Shown here: one piece after another, positions 43,775-53,532 of the stretch
How positions within the stretch are numbered: position 1 is the stretch's first letter
How the letters are laid out: every line of letters starts with the position of its first letter
Assembly (NCBI RefSeq): GCF_001277345.1
Contig: NZ_LIUT01000001.1
Span: 1,955,210-2,019,209 of the forward strand
Reading direction: 5' to 3'
From: Paenibacillus solani
GTDB taxonomy: Bacteria; Bacillota; Bacilli; Paenibacillales; Paenibacillaceae
Length of the DNA stretch: 64,000 nucleotides
Position numbers and translations under genes: made by a program
Notes under the pieces: model-generated
What the model was told of the DNA's origin: nothing
The model's database searches: none
The model's input: only the letters and a program-made list of their open reading frames with translations

Positions 43775-44235
43775 TGAAACATCATGAAATTTTTGGTTGG
43801 GAAAACACCTACGCTGGAAGGTAATAGCCCCCCTTCCAATGTCGTAAGATATGGGGATAACCTTGGAGGTGTTTTTGCGTTGGCAACAAGAGTTAGCTAC
43901 CCATTCGAACTTAAGATGAAAGCCATTGAAATGAGATTAGAAGGAGTTCCGGTTAGAGAGGTCATGGAGCAACTTGGGATACGGAATAAGACACAGCTAA
44001 AGACGTGGATGAAGTGGTATCGAGAAGGTGACGTGCATCGGCTTGGTAAAGGGAAAAGGCATTACCATGAGCATGTCCCGCAAGGGTACGCCCGCTGATA
44101 ATGCCCCCATCGAATCGTTTCATTCCAGTCACCGGTTCATTTCCGGCAACTGGCTGCTTAAACTTGCAAGGTGTTTTGATCCCTGTCTCACAAACTGGGG
44201 TCAGTCCCTCATGATACCATGTGGACTTTTTTGAG
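43775..44235 (+). mobile_element. IS3-family insertion sequence with internal deletion
   Basis: The plus strand keeps orfA (HTH protein: RVSYPFELKMKAIEMRLEGV then EVMEQLGIRNKTQLKTWMKW) up to YREGDVHRLGKGK. It then jumps to the orfB C-terminal motif SMSRKGTPADNAPIESFHSS. Nearly all of orfB, including the DDE residues, is missing. GGGGTCAGTCCC near 44190 matches the end seen in the other IS relic at 3.33 kb. Confidence 0.75.
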
Positions 44236-44306
44236 TGTCTACTTGAAGGGGATAATACCAAACCGGCTAAAGTCTTTTTTTCTAGTAACTTCGGGCTGGC
44301 TGGTGG

Positions 44307-46010
44307 TCATTGCGCATGAATGAGCTTATAATAGGCCTTTTTCTTGCTGATCAGTTCCTCATGATTCCCGCTTTCCGCTACCTGCCCTTTATTAATGACA
44401 TATATAAGATCCGAATCAATTATGGTGGATAAGCGGTGAGCAACCATGATTGTGGTCGTATTTTTTCGAAATTGCTGAACGTTGAACAAGACTTGCCGCT
44501 CCGTTTCCAAATCCAAGGCTGAAGTCGCCTCATCCAATAATAATAGTTCCGGATTGCCGATCAAGGCTCTCGCAATCGCAATCCGTTGGCGTTGGCCGCC
44601 AGATAGCTTTACCCCTCTTTCCCCAATATTAGTGTCATATCCCTCTGGCAAACTACATATATAATCATGAATTTGTGCAACCCGGCATACTTCTATAATC
44701 TCATCATCCGTATACGAACGTCCGAGCAATATATTTTCTCGGATCGTATCTGAAAACATATAGGGATCCTGCGGGACAGTCGCTACTCTTGAAACCCATT
44801 CTTCCATAGAAATCTTATTCAATGGCACATTATTGACAAGGATTGAGCCCCCCGCAGGCTCATAATAACGGCTAAACAAATGAACAATCGTTGATTTTCC
44901 GCCGCCGCTCTCCCCGACTAAACTAATCTTTTTACCAATAGGAAAATTCAGATTCAATTGATTGAGAATAATTTTCTCCTGATTATATCGAAAAAGAACT
45001 TCTTTTAATTCCAGGTTTGTTATCGGGCCTTTAATCGCTTTACCATCATTCGAAATTTCAGGACTGCTTTCCAATGAACGAATTTTATCGATATAGGCCA
45101 TGTCACCCGAAACACTCATCAAAGATTGGAACACATTGATAAACAAATCAGTGAATTGCGTGCTGAATTGAATAAAGATCACCAGTGTTCCAATTGACAT
45201 ATTCCCTTTGATCGTTTGAAACCCGCCAAATCCCAATACTGTAAGGCTCACCAGCCATTTCAGAGGGTCGGTATACAGCATTTGCCTATTGATTATTTTT
45301 CCTTCCTCAGTTACCTCCTTGAAATAACTTTTAAATAGACGATCATATAGCTTGCGTTCCCAGTCCATTCGATGATATGCAATGACTTCCCGAGTGGAAG
45401 CTATGCCTTCTTCCATCCTCACAATTAGATCCTTTTTCCTCTTCAATATCTCGCTTCTGCTGTTCTTTAAAATCGGAGCAAAGTATCGTCCAACGTAAAT
45501 ATACACGATAGACACCGCACAAACAAAAACGAGAAACAGCGGAGAAATAGCTCCCAAAATGAATGTGATAATCAATAACTGAATTGTCTCTGACAATATA
45601 ATTCTTGGGAACTTCCAGCATAGTACTTTGCCCGCTTCTATCGCGCTTGTCGTCAGCGTCTGGATATATTCTCCCGTTCGATTAGATTGAATAATGCTAA
45701 TGGGCATGCGTTGAATTTTCCCCAGCAGTGTAAACACGATTGATTTGCTGACATGATATTCATTCCGTATGGCCACGTAACTGCTGAGCGAGAACATAAT
45801 CGAATGTACAAGAGCAGCCAATAAAAAGCCGAGAAGCAGCAAAATGAATACTTGAAAATTATTGGTAACAAAAACACTGTCAATCAAATACTTTTGCAAA
45901 TAAACAACCGCGGCCGAAGATAAGGCGTCAATGACAACCAATAAAATGGCCAGTATATATCCCCACTTGATCGTTTTACAGTATTGTGCTCCCCATTTAA
46001 GATACCCCAT
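44307..46010 (-). CDS. ABC exporter half-transporter (second of a pair)
   Basis: 567 residues: six-helix membrane domain to about 310, then an ATPase with GESGGGKST Walker A, LSGGQRQRIAIARAL signature, LLLLDEATSALD Walker B and an intact H-loop (MVAHRLSTI). It overlaps the upstream transporter gene by 14 bp, so the two likely form a heterodimer. As the last genes of the biosynthetic operon they probably export its product or an intermediate. Confidence 0.85.
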   Translation of the reverse strand: MGYLKWGAQYCKTIKWGYILAILLVVIDALSSAAVVYLQKYLIDSVFVTNNFQVFILLLLGFLLAALVHSIMFSLSSYVAIRNEYHVSKSIVFTLLGKIQRMPISIIQSNRTGEYIQTLTTSAIEAGKVLCWKFPRIILSETIQLLIITFILGAISPLFLVFVCAVSIVYIYVGRYFAPILKNSRSEILKRKKDLIVRMEEGIASTREVIAYHRMDWERKLYDRLFKSYFKEVTEEGKIINRQMLYTDPLKWLVSLTVLGFGGFQTIKGNMSIGTLVIFIQFSTQFTDLFINVFQSLMSVSGDMAYIDKIRSLESSPEISNDGKAIKGPITNLELKEVLFRYNQEKIILNQLNLNFPIGKKISLVGESGGGKSTIVHLFSRYYEPAGGSILVNNVPLNKISMEEWVSRVATVPQDPYMFSDTIRENILLGRSYTDDEIIEVCRVAQIHDYICSLPEGYDTNIGERGVKLSGGQRQRIAIARALIGNPELLLLDEATSALDLETERQVLFNVQQFRKNTTTIMVAHRLSTIIDSDLIYVINKGQVAESGNHEELISKKKAYYKLIHAQ

Positions 46011-47793
46011 TTAATAGATTCTCCTTTGGGTTACTCCGTTGTCCTTCCACTAACTCGTATAATAGCCCCTTGTGTTTCATTAATTCCTCATAGGTTCCAA
46101 ACTCCGCTGCTCTTCCATCATGAATGACAACGATTTTGTCGTAATGAATGATTGTAGATAGCCGGTGGGCAATTACGATAGTCGTTTTATTCACTGCAAT
46201 TTTCTCCAGCGCTTGCTTGATCATGTTTTCGCTGGAATTATCGAGGGCAGATGTCGCTTCATCCAATAATAAAATGGACGGCTGCATAAGAAATAACCGT
46301 GCAATCGAAATTCGTTGTTTCTGCCCGCCGGAAAGATTAATGCCTCGTTCGCCGACTATAGTGTCGTATTTTTGAGGCAGCCGCTTTATAAAATCGTCTG
46401 CAAAGGCAGCTTTTGCAGCATGATAGACCTGTTCATCAGTCGCTTCCGGCAGCCCAAAGCGAATATTTTCTTTAATGGTGCCCCCAAACAAATAGGCCTC
46501 CTGAAACACATAACCAATAGACGATCTCAATTGTTCAAAAGACAACTGGTCGATCGGAACCCCATCCAGTACAATTCGCCCCTCTGTTACGTCATAAAAC
46601 CGCCCGATAAGCTTGAATAAGGTTGATTTGCCGTTGCCGCTTGTTCCTACAAAAGCTACTTTTTCACCGGGCTTTATATGCAGATCGAATCCTTTTATTA
46701 AAGGTTCGTCCTTGCTGTAGCCAAAGTGAACGTTATGAAATCGCAATTCCCCTCTGACATTGTCCAGCCTGGTCGGTGTTGCCGGTTCCGACACATCAAC
46801 GGATCTAGTATAAAACTCATATAGCGTTCTAACCTGTGTAATAATGTTTTTCTGTTCGGTAATGGAGGTTACCAGGAATGTTAATTTTAGCATCGCGGTA
46901 AAATATAACAGAAGAAATGCAACCAGTCCGCCGGACGAAATCATTCCCTGTTGAATAAACTGATATCCCAAGTAAAAAATAGCCACGGCTCCAATATAGG
47001 ATACAAATCTTCGGTAGCTTCCGCGAATATTAGTCAGGATCATTCCCGATCGCACGCTTTTGGAAAAATCCTCAAAAGAGTCCACGCATTTCTTTTTATC
47101 CCAAGCATCTGCGCCGAATGCTCTGAAGTCTCTAATTCCCGATAAGCTCTCGTAAATTTTTTGTCCAAAAACCATTCTTTCTTGCGAAACCTTCTGGAAG
47201 GCAATTGCTGTTTTTCTCTCTAAATAAGGGCCAAAAATGTAGTACATTAATAAGCATGGAATCATGATTATTGTTAAATAGAAATTGATCGACAACATGT
47301 AAATAACGGAAATCGCAACAAACAGGAAGTGGTTGATCATGGAGGGGAGATGCGTGCGATATAGCTCTAACACAGTTGCTACTTCCGTATTAAAAAGGGA
47401 TAAAGTTTTGCCAGAAGGGTTTTGTTCATAATAAGAAAAGCCCAATTGTCTAAGCTTCAAAAAAATAGAATATTCGAGATCTCGCGAACTTTTTTCAGAA
47501 ATGGAACGTTGCAAAATATTGCTAAAAGCTTTAGCCATATAAACTAGTACATAAGAGATAAACAAAACGAGCAGCAGCACCCCAAACAATTTCATATTTT
47601 GATGGGGCAATACCCGATCGATAAGTATTTGTACCAGTTTCGGAATTAAATTTTCCACAGATGTTGTGGCCACGATACAGATGATTAGAAAAACAATTTC
47701 TTTTTTATAGGACTTCAAATAGGATAAGGTCCAAAGATAGGATTTCCATGCATGCCTTTTTTTCTTCTCTCGCATGTTTGATTTGTTCCCCAT
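45997..47793 (-). CDS. ABC exporter half-transporter (first of a pair)
   Basis: 598 residues with the same layout: membrane domain, then GTSGNGKST Walker A, LSGGQKQRISIARLF signature, LLLDEATSALD Walker B. Both members of the pair have canonical ATP sites. The family includes drug and peptide exporters without a peptidase domain. It lies 72 bp after ectB in the same direction and is read as part of the cluster. Confidence 0.85.
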   Translation of the reverse strand: MGNKSNMREKKKRHAWKSYLWTLSYLKSYKKEIVFLIICIVATTSVENLIPKLVQILIDRVLPHQNMKLFGVLLLVLFISYVLVYMAKAFSNILQRSISEKSSRDLEYSIFLKLRQLGFSYYEQNPSGKTLSLFNTEVATVLELYRTHLPSMINHFLFVAISVIYMLSINFYLTIIMIPCLLMYYIFGPYLERKTAIAFQKVSQERMVFGQKIYESLSGIRDFRAFGADAWDKKKCVDSFEDFSKSVRSGMILTNIRGSYRRFVSYIGAVAIFYLGYQFIQQGMISSGGLVAFLLLYFTAMLKLTFLVTSITEQKNIITQVRTLYEFYTRSVDVSEPATPTRLDNVRGELRFHNVHFGYSKDEPLIKGFDLHIKPGEKVAFVGTSGNGKSTLFKLIGRFYDVTEGRIVLDGVPIDQLSFEQLRSSIGYVFQEAYLFGGTIKENIRFGLPEATDEQVYHAAKAAFADDFIKRLPQKYDTIVGERGINLSGGQKQRISIARLFLMQPSILLLDEATSALDNSSENMIKQALEKIAVNKTTIVIAHRLSTIIHYDKIVVIHDGRAAEFGTYEELMKHKGLLYELVEGQRSNPKENLLNGVS

Positions 47794-47864
47794 TCTCTAA
47801 TAATTAAAGCTGTTCTATTGCGAAAGCGTATACGACTTCCCCCTAAGTATTTCCAAGGAATGGG

Positions 47865-49148
47865 CTAGTTGAGCTCCTTGCTGCAAGCCTTCACGCAATC
47901 TGCCAAGATGTTTAACCCTTTTACAAGCCCTTCATGGTCAATAGTGAGCGGAGGCATAATTTTGGCAACCTCATTATCGGCTCCTGCGGTCTCCATAATC
48001 AGCCCGCGTTCGAAAGCGATTCTACAAACTTTGTCCGCCAGCCCCTCAACTCCAAACGCAATTCCTTGCATAAGCCCTCTTCCCCGTACTTGCCCTTTCA
48101 TATTGGGATATTTTTCCGCTAGTTTATCTAAAAAAAGGCGGACGGTCTGTCCATTCTTCTCTACATGGTTATAAAGCTCATCATTTTCCCAGTAAGAAAG
48201 AGCCTCAGCAGCAGCGACAAACGCCATGTTGTTGCCGCGAAACGTTCCATTATGTTCGCCAGGCTTCCAAATGTCCAAATATGGCCGAATCAGCGTAATA
48301 GCCATCGGCAGCCCATAGCCTCCAATTGATTTGGAAAGACAAACGATATCCGGCACAATTCCCGCCTTTTCAAAGCTGAAAAATGTTCCCGTTCTGCCGC
48401 AGCCTGCCTGCACGTCGTCAACGATCAGCAAAATATCTCTGCTTTTGCAAAGTTCAGCGATTCTTCTCAACCATTCATAACGAGCTACGTTGATGCCGCC
48501 TTCTCCCTGAACCGTTTCCAAAATAATCGCCGCAGGGATAGAAACACCGCTGGACTGGTCATCCAAAATTTTGGCGATAACCTCAACAGTGTCTACCTCT
48601 TCCCCGTAATATTTATCAAAAGGGACAAATACGCTATGTTGCAGGGGCACGCCTGCCCCCTCTCTTTTGAATTTATTCCCCGTAACCGCAAGAGAGCCCA
48701 GCGACATGCCATGAAAGGCGTTCGTGAAGCTCATGATCGTCTCTCTGCCTTTCACTTTCCTTGCCAGCTTCAGTGCGCTTTCCACCGAATTTGTGCCTGT
48801 TGGGCCAGGAAACATAATCTTGTAGTCCAGCCCCCGGGGTTTTAAAATCACCTGATTAAATTTTTTGAGAAATTCCGCTTTGGCAGAAGTCGCCATGTCC
48901 AAGCTGTGCGTTATACCATTGTTCATCATATAATCGATCAGCTTTTCTTTCATTTTCGGATTGTTATGCCCGTAATTCAGAGCGCCGGCGCCGGCAAAAA
49001 AATCGATATATTCTTTGCCCGCAACATCACGAAGCTTATAGTTCTCCGCTTGAGTAAATACAGTTGGGAAGCTTCTGCAATAGCTTCTTACTTCAGATTC
49101 AAGCTCTTCGAAAATGCTTATGTTCGGCTTGTCCAACAACTCTCTCAT
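47865..49148 (-). CDS. ectB: Diaminobutyrate-2-oxoglutarate aminotransferase
   Basis: 427 residues, PLP class III aminotransferase with the EctB-specific [20 protein letters not shown] near 110-129, the PLP lysine in [14 protein letters not shown] near 267-280 and [10 protein letters not shown] near 299. It turns aspartate semialdehyde into 2,4-diaminobutyrate, the first ectoine step. It is downstream of ectC and ectA, an unusual order, and 77 bp from ectA. Diaminobutyrate is also a building block of non-ribosomal products, so it may feed the adjacent adenylation domain instead of or besides ectoine. Confidence 0.9.
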   Translation of the reverse strand: MRELLDKPNISIFEELESEVRSYCRSFPTVFTQAENYKLRDVAGKEYIDFFAGAGALNYGHNNPKMKEKLIDYMMNNGITHSLDMATSAKAEFLKKFNQVILKPRGLDYKIMFPGPTGTNSVESALKLARKVKGRETIMSFTNAFHGMSLGSLAVTGNKFKREGAGVPLQHSVFVPFDKYYGEEVDTVEVIAKILDDQSSGVSIPAAIILETVQGEGGINVARYEWLRRIAELCKSRDILLIVDDVQAGCGRTGTFFSFEKAGIVPDIVCLSKSIGGYGLPMAITLIRPYLDIWKPGEHNGTFRGNNMAFVAAAEALSYWENDELYNHVEKNGQTVRLFLDKLAEKYPNMKGQVRGRGLMQGIAFGVEGLADKVCRIAFERGLIMETAGADNEVAKIMPPLTIDHEGLVKGLNILADCVKACSKELN

Positions 49149-49225
49149 GCTTGTTTCCTCCTAAAACGTTACTCGTGATTGTTATCATTATTTGAAAGGA
49201 TGCACTCTTCCTAAAACGTCCGGCC

Positions 49226-49729
49226 CTATCCTTTAATCTGAATCCGAATCCAATTCTCGTCCTCGTGCGCATTTCCCGGAAATAAATGGGCAGAATATCC
49301 GTTGCCTTCCTCGTATGATGAGCCTAAATCTTTTGCCAAATGGGCAAATAACGATCGGGAAGGGATATTTGAAGTGGACACCGTTGCCTCAATCGTGCGG
49401 ATCCCGGCGTTTTCCTCACGCTCCAGCAGTTGCTTTAATAAGGATAGTCCTACTCCCTGCCCGCGCTCAGATTCAGCTACGGCTATTTGCCATATGAACA
49501 ATGTATTCTTTCGTTCGCTTGGCTGAAAGGCGGATACAAAGCCAACCAGTTCCCCGTTCTGTTCAGCCACAGCGCAGGTCTCCTTAAACAAATCACATAG
49601 CATAATGTAACAGTAGGATGAATTCAAATCCAAAACCGCAGTTTCCTTAATTAACCGCCACACACGGGAACCATCTTCTGCCGAAGGTTTTCGGAACTGC
49701 AGCGCTTCATTTTGCGGAAAGTTATTCAT
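49226..49729 (-). CDS. ectA: Diaminobutyrate acetyltransferase
   Basis: About 167 residues from [24 protein letters not shown] fold with the EctA traits [20 protein letters not shown] near 23-42 and [17 protein letters not shown] as the acetyl-CoA loop. The open frame begins earlier (49888), but the extra residues overlap ectC in another frame, and the family starts near 49729. That gives an 8-bp overlap with the ectC stop. It makes N-gamma-acetyl-diaminobutyrate. Confidence 0.88.
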   Translation of the reverse strand: MNNFPQNEALQFRKPSAEDGSRVWRLIKETAVLDLNSSYCYIMLCDLFKETCAVAEQNGELVGFVSAFQPSERKNTLFIWQIAVAESERGQGVGLSLLKQLLEREENAGIRTIEATVSTSNIPSRSLFAHLAKDLGSSYEEGNGYSAHLFPGNAHEDENWIRIQIKG

Positions 49730-50150
49730 GACCCGATATTCCACTGGATATTTCCGGCTCATCAACACTCGGTGCGTAGGCTCCATCCTCGTCATGAACC
49801 TCGCGTCCGGTGATTGGGGGATTAAATACGCAGACCATCCGCATGTCATTGTTGCTATGTGCTCTAAGGAAATGCTTTTCATTCCCATTCAACGCATACA
49901 TCGTACCGGGCTTAATTGGATACGTTTTGTTCTCTTGGACAACCTCGATTTCCCCTTCTCCCTCAATACAATAAACCGCTTCTACATGATGTTTGTACCA
50001 GATCATTGTCTCGGTTCCTGCCTTAATGATCGTATCGTGCAGTGAAAATCCCATGCCGTCTTTTTTCAAAAGCAAACGGCGGCTATTCCATGTCGGAGTG
50101 TCTACGTCATTTTCCGTTCCTAAAATATCTTCAAGTTGCTTTACGATCAT
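49722..50150 (-). CDS. ectC: L-ectoine synthase
   Basis: 142 residues, small cupin: [20 protein letters not shown] near 19-38, [16 protein letters not shown] near 54-69, [18 protein letters not shown] near 80-97. These carry the metal ligands of EctC, which closes N-gamma-acetyl-diaminobutyrate to ectoine. Length is close to the usual 128-137 with a slightly long tail. It precedes ectA and ectB here, the reverse of the common ectABC order. Its upstream neighbour is cysQ. Confidence 0.9.
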   Translation of the reverse strand: MIVKQLEDILGTENDVDTPTWNSRRLLLKKDGMGFSLHDTIIKAGTETMIWYKHHVEAVYCIEGEGEIEVVQENKTYPIKPGTMYALNGNEKHFLRAHSNNDMRMVCVFNPPITGREVHDEDGAYAPSVDEPEISSGISGHE

Positions 50151-50213
50151 GTAAAATGCTCCTCTTATTTGGATTGGTAAGTGATTCTTAAAAAACTTGA
50201 ACCCTATTGTCTA

Positions 50214-51026
50214 CTAAGCGGATGAACCCTTTACTAGGAACCATCCATTCAACAAGTCTGCACGGTTATAATCGAATCGTTCATCGTCTTCATAGCGGGT
50301 CACTGTTCCGCCCGCTGCTTCAACAATAGCTTGTCCTGCTCCGGTATCCCATTCCATTGTCGGCGCATACCTTGGATAATAGTCTGCTTTCCCCTCTGCA
50401 ACGAGGCAAAACTTTAAGGAGCTGCCGGATGAAACAACTTCTATGCCGCCATGCTTTGCTTCCAGATCTTTAATGAAAGCTTCCGTTTCCTGCGACATAT
50501 GCGACCGGCTAGCGACTACGCGAATAGCTGAATGTTCTTTTAAATTCGGCAGCTTTATACTTTTTCGGATCAGCTCTTCTTCATTGGGTACGGCTGCTTT
50601 CGAAGCGTGTTCCAGTTTGTAAGCAGCATCGCCGTTGCGGCCAAAATAAATGACGTCTAATGCCGGGGCATAAATGATGCCGATAGTAGGATAATTCCCC
50701 TCAATAAAAGCAATATTTACTGTAAACTCTCCGTTTTTCTTGATGAACTCCTTTGTTCCATCGACTGGATCAACCAGCCAGAAACGAGTCCATGTACGGC
50801 GTTCACTATACGGAATTTGTCGCCCCTCTTCGCTTAACACCGGAATAGTACAGTCCAGCTCATTCAAGCGCCTCATAATCAAAGCATGGGCCCGTCTATC
50901 CGCCTGTGTTAATGGGGAGTCATCCTTTTTAAATTCCACGTTAAAATCCTGTGCATACACGTCCATTATTTCTTTGCCAGCTTCCAATGAGATATTAAAT
51001 AGGTCGTATAAATGGGAATTCCCCAC
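50214..51026 (-). CDS. cysQ: 3'(2'),5'-bisphosphate nucleotidase (PAP phosphatase)
   Basis: 270 residues of the inositol-monophosphatase fold with the metal motif FWLVDPVDGTKEF near 86-98 and the second Asp in PTMEWDTGAGQAIVEAAGG near 225-243. It removes 3'-phosphate from PAP, the by-product of PAPS-dependent sulfotransfer. It sits 23 bp behind cysC. In this operon the pair points to sulfation of a product, although no sulfotransferase gene is visible in the window. Confidence 0.85.
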   Translation of the reverse strand: MGNSHLYDLFNISLEAGKEIMDVYAQDFNVEFKKDDSPLTQADRRAHALIMRRLNELDCTIPVLSEEGRQIPYSERRTWTRFWLVDPVDGTKEFIKKNGEFTVNIAFIEGNYPTIGIIYAPALDVIYFGRNGDAAYKLEHASKAAVPNEEELIRKSIKLPNLKEHSAIRVVASRSHMSQETEAFIKDLEAKHGGIEVVSSGSSLKFCLVAEGKADYYPRYAPTMEWDTGAGQAIVEAAGGTVTRYEDDERFDYNRADLLNGWFLVKGSSA

Positions 51027-51049
51027 CTGCTTCCAGCCACCTTTTTCTG

Positions 51050-51697
51050 CTATTTATAATCTCGTTTTAAATATTGGGCAATTTTTTTCATCACATAATT
51101 CGTTGCGTCATCCAAAGAATATTGACTCGTGTCAATTTCAATTTCAGGGTTTTTGGGCACTTCATACAGGCTAGATATGCCTGTGAAATTTGGAATCTCC
51201 CCCCTGCGCGCTTTTTTGTATAAGCCTTTCACATCGCGCCGTTCGCATTCTGCTAGCGGAGTGCTGACATAAATCTCTATATATTCTTTTCCGATAATGT
51301 CTCTGGCATTTTGACGATCTTTTTCGTAAGGCGATATAAACGATGCTAGAGTAATCAATCCTGCATCATTCATTAACTTAGCGGCTTCAGCAACGCGGCG
51401 AATATTTTCCACGCGGTCGCTCTCTTCAAAGCCCAAGTTTTTATTTAAGCCGAGCCGGATATTATCGCCATCCAGCAGCATGGTATGGTTTCCGTTAAAC
51501 AGCAATCTCTTTTCAACTTCGTTAGCAAGCGTCGATTTCCCTGAACCAGAAAGACCCGTAAACCATAATGTTAACGGTTGTTGTCCTTTTTGCTGCGAGC
51601 GGATTTCTCTCGTAATATCGGTCTCTTGCCATACAATATTGGCGGAGCTATGGAGAGAATGATGAATGCTTTCGCAATTCGCAGTAACATTTGTCAT
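51050..51697 (-). CDS. cysC: Adenylylsulfate (APS) kinase
   Basis: 215 residues with GLSGSGKSTLANEVEKRL Walker A near 49-66, LDGDNIRLGLNKNLGF near 75-90 and a C-terminal EIDTSQYSLDDATNYV. It phosphorylates APS to PAPS, the sulfate donor. A stand-alone kinase without sulfurylase genes beside it implies that APS comes from the housekeeping pathway. Start and length are as usual for CysC. Confidence 0.9.
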   Translation of the reverse strand: MTNVTANCESIHHSLHSSANIVWQETDITREIRSQQKGQQPLTLWFTGLSGSGKSTLANEVEKRLLFNGNHTMLLDGDNIRLGLNKNLGFEESDRVENIRRVAEAAKLMNDAGLITLASFISPYEKDRQNARDIIGKEYIEIYVSTPLAECERRDVKGLYKKARRGEIPNFTGISSLYEVPKNPEIEIDTSQYSLDDATNYVMKKIAQYLKRDYK

Positions 51698-51764
51698 TCG
51701 ATCGATTAGAATAACCCCCGATACTTTAAGGACTTCGATTAAATCAAACTTCTATTTCAAAGTG

Positions 51765-52292
51765 TTATGGCTTCAAATTTTCTTTATACCATTTTCTAAG
51801 CTGGTTGATATTCGCCTGATGATAACGGCTATGGTCGGCTATATGCCATATGCCCCAACGAACGGTTGCTTCCTTTTCATTTTCATGCCCAAAAGTCACG
51901 ATTCGATCCAGGTCCTCATCCGTTAATTGCGCGCATGTATCCTTCAACATGGTGATGACCGCTTTATAATCGGATATAAGAGTATGCAAAGGTTCTCCCT
52001 TAACCATTGGGAGTCTGCCATTCGCATCGATCATCGGGCCATGCTGCACTTTCAAAGAAAGAGGAAGCGGTTGTCCTTTTATCCGATAAACCCAGTTAAG
52101 GTCCACATACAAAATATGTTTGATCAACTGCGCTGTACTATTGCTGCTGCCATCGGGCCCCTTATAATCGACTTCTTCTTGCGACATGCCGGCAGTGATA
52201 AGCTGCAGCCGGTCGCTGTTTTCCTTTACGGCAGAATATAGCATTCCCACAATGGGCGACATATTGATTTCGCCTTTCAAATCGTATCGCAT
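51765..52292 (-). CDS. DinB-family protein
   Basis: 175 residues with the four-helix DinB layout and the histidine pattern of the metal site: LIKHILYVDLNW near 61-72 and GIWHIADHSRYHQANINQL near 147-165. DinB/YfiT-like proteins include thiol-dependent transferases and hydrolases (bacillithiol or mycothiol linked). In the cluster it might act in thiol conjugation or detoxification of an intermediate, which is a guess. 37 bp downstream of the propeller gene. Confidence 0.75.
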   Translation of the reverse strand: MRYDLKGEINMSPIVGMLYSAVKENSDRLQLITAGMSQEEVDYKGPDGSSNSTAQLIKHILYVDLNWVYRIKGQPLPLSLKVQHGPMIDANGRLPMVKGEPLHTLISDYKAVITMLKDTCAQLTDEDLDRIVTFGHENEKEATVRWGIWHIADHSRYHQANINQLRKWYKENLKP

Positions 52293-52329
52293 CTTAACGC
52301 TTCCCCCTTAATTTGTCGTCCTCTTCAGA

Positions 52330-53508
52330 TTACTTCACGAGCAGTATCCCATATACGTTGTCCGTGTCCAGTTTGATCATCCTTGTTGTTCTGTGCATCG
52401 GATCAAATATGTGGATACCCGCGTCCATCGAAACGCTTTTTACTGTATGCGCAATGGCATTTCGAAACGTGCTTTGTCCAATATAAAGCAAGCGGCCGTC
52501 AGACTCTATTCCTCTGGTAAATCCTCCATAGCTTACTAACTCTTCGTCTTTTTTCACTACATTGAAGTTTAGCGACTCACAGTAATACAGTTCTTCGTTA
52601 TATACTTTTACGCTATGCGGAAAATTTAAATTTTGTTTGATAATGTTTTTTGGCTCCAGCGTTTTTTTGTCAAATTCGACGATCGCGCCATCTTGTCGAT
52701 CTGTCCAAAGATTTTTAGTTAATCCTTTCATGGAAAGCATAGAGAGATATATGCTTTCTTCGCCAACAAAAATATCATTGATATGATTCAAATCTTCATC
52801 CGGCTTGCTTAAATTGAGCTGCTTTTCAATTTCCATGCTATGCTCGTCATATACCGTTAACGTATTGGTCGCGGTTTCAATGATAAAAAAGCGTCCATCA
52901 TCATAAGCGATGCCATGCAAATCAAAATCACGATCATGCAATTTCTTTTCCTTGTATACGGCAAATTTTTCATCTAAAAAAATGATCGAGGATTCATTCA
53001 ATACGGAATAGCCATTCGGACCATAAGAAATCCCTCTAAAATCCCCGCTCATCAATTTGGTGATCGTATCATCTCGCAAATTGATATGAAATACGCCGCC
53101 CCCAGACCCGCAGCATGTCACAAGGATTTCCTGATTCGGATAAAGCCCTGTCGGCATTGGAACATTCGGGAGCGCATATACAAAATCAATATCTTCGCGA
53201 AAGCCCCAATCCGTTAATTGTGAGCAGATCTCATAATATGAAGAAGAGGTGATGAGAATAAAAATATTGTCTTTTTTTTCTTCTAATAAATGGTTCGGAC
53301 TTTTAATCTCCAGTCCTTGCTCGGTTACTGTCCCCCACTTACTCTCATCGGTGTCTACCACATATTTAATCGTATAAAAAGGTAAGCTTTTATAAACCTT
53401 GTCCAGCCCGGAACCTATGCCAAATAAAATAACTTCTTCTTTTCCTGAAGCTATTAGTTTTTGTTTCAGCTTCAACATATAATTGAAGTCCACAAACCTT
53501 TTATCCAT
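52330..53508 (-). CDS. Rossmann-like plus DUF4915-type beta-propeller protein
   Basis: 392 residues in two parts. Residues 1-115 form a small Rossmann-like domain (EVILFGIGSGLDKVYKSL, YVVDTDESKWGTVTEQGLEI), as seen at the N termini of sugar-modifying enzymes. Residues 120-392 form a propeller with repeated blades (GISYGPNGYSVLN, HGIAYDDGRFFIIETATNT, HINDIFVGEESIYLSML) resembling the DUF4915/TIGR03032 family. No signal peptide. The family has no settled function that I know. In the operon it lies between the YqcI-like and DinB genes. Confidence 0.55.
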   Translation of the reverse strand: MDKRFVDFNYMLKLKQKLIASGKEEVILFGIGSGLDKVYKSLPFYTIKYVVDTDESKWGTVTEQGLEIKSPNHLLEEKKDNIFILITSSSYYEICSQLTDWGFREDIDFVYALPNVPMPTGLYPNQEILVTCCGSGGGVFHINLRDDTITKLMSGDFRGISYGPNGYSVLNESSIIFLDEKFAVYKEKKLHDRDFDLHGIAYDDGRFFIIETATNTLTVYDEHSMEIEKQLNLSKPDEDLNHINDIFVGEESIYLSMLSMKGLTKNLWTDRQDGAIVEFDKKTLEPKNIIKQNLNFPHSVKVYNEELYYCESLNFNVVKKDEELVSYGGFTRGIESDGRLLYIGQSTFRNAIAHTVKSVSMDAGIHIFDPMHRTTRMIKLDTDNVYGILLVK

Positions 53509-53532
53509 TTCCTTCCTCCTGATTGCGTTAAA

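Noticed and set aside
49730..49888. N-terminal extension of EctA
   Set aside because: These codons overlap ectC in another frame, and EctA proteins start near MNNFPQ; the extension is accidental.
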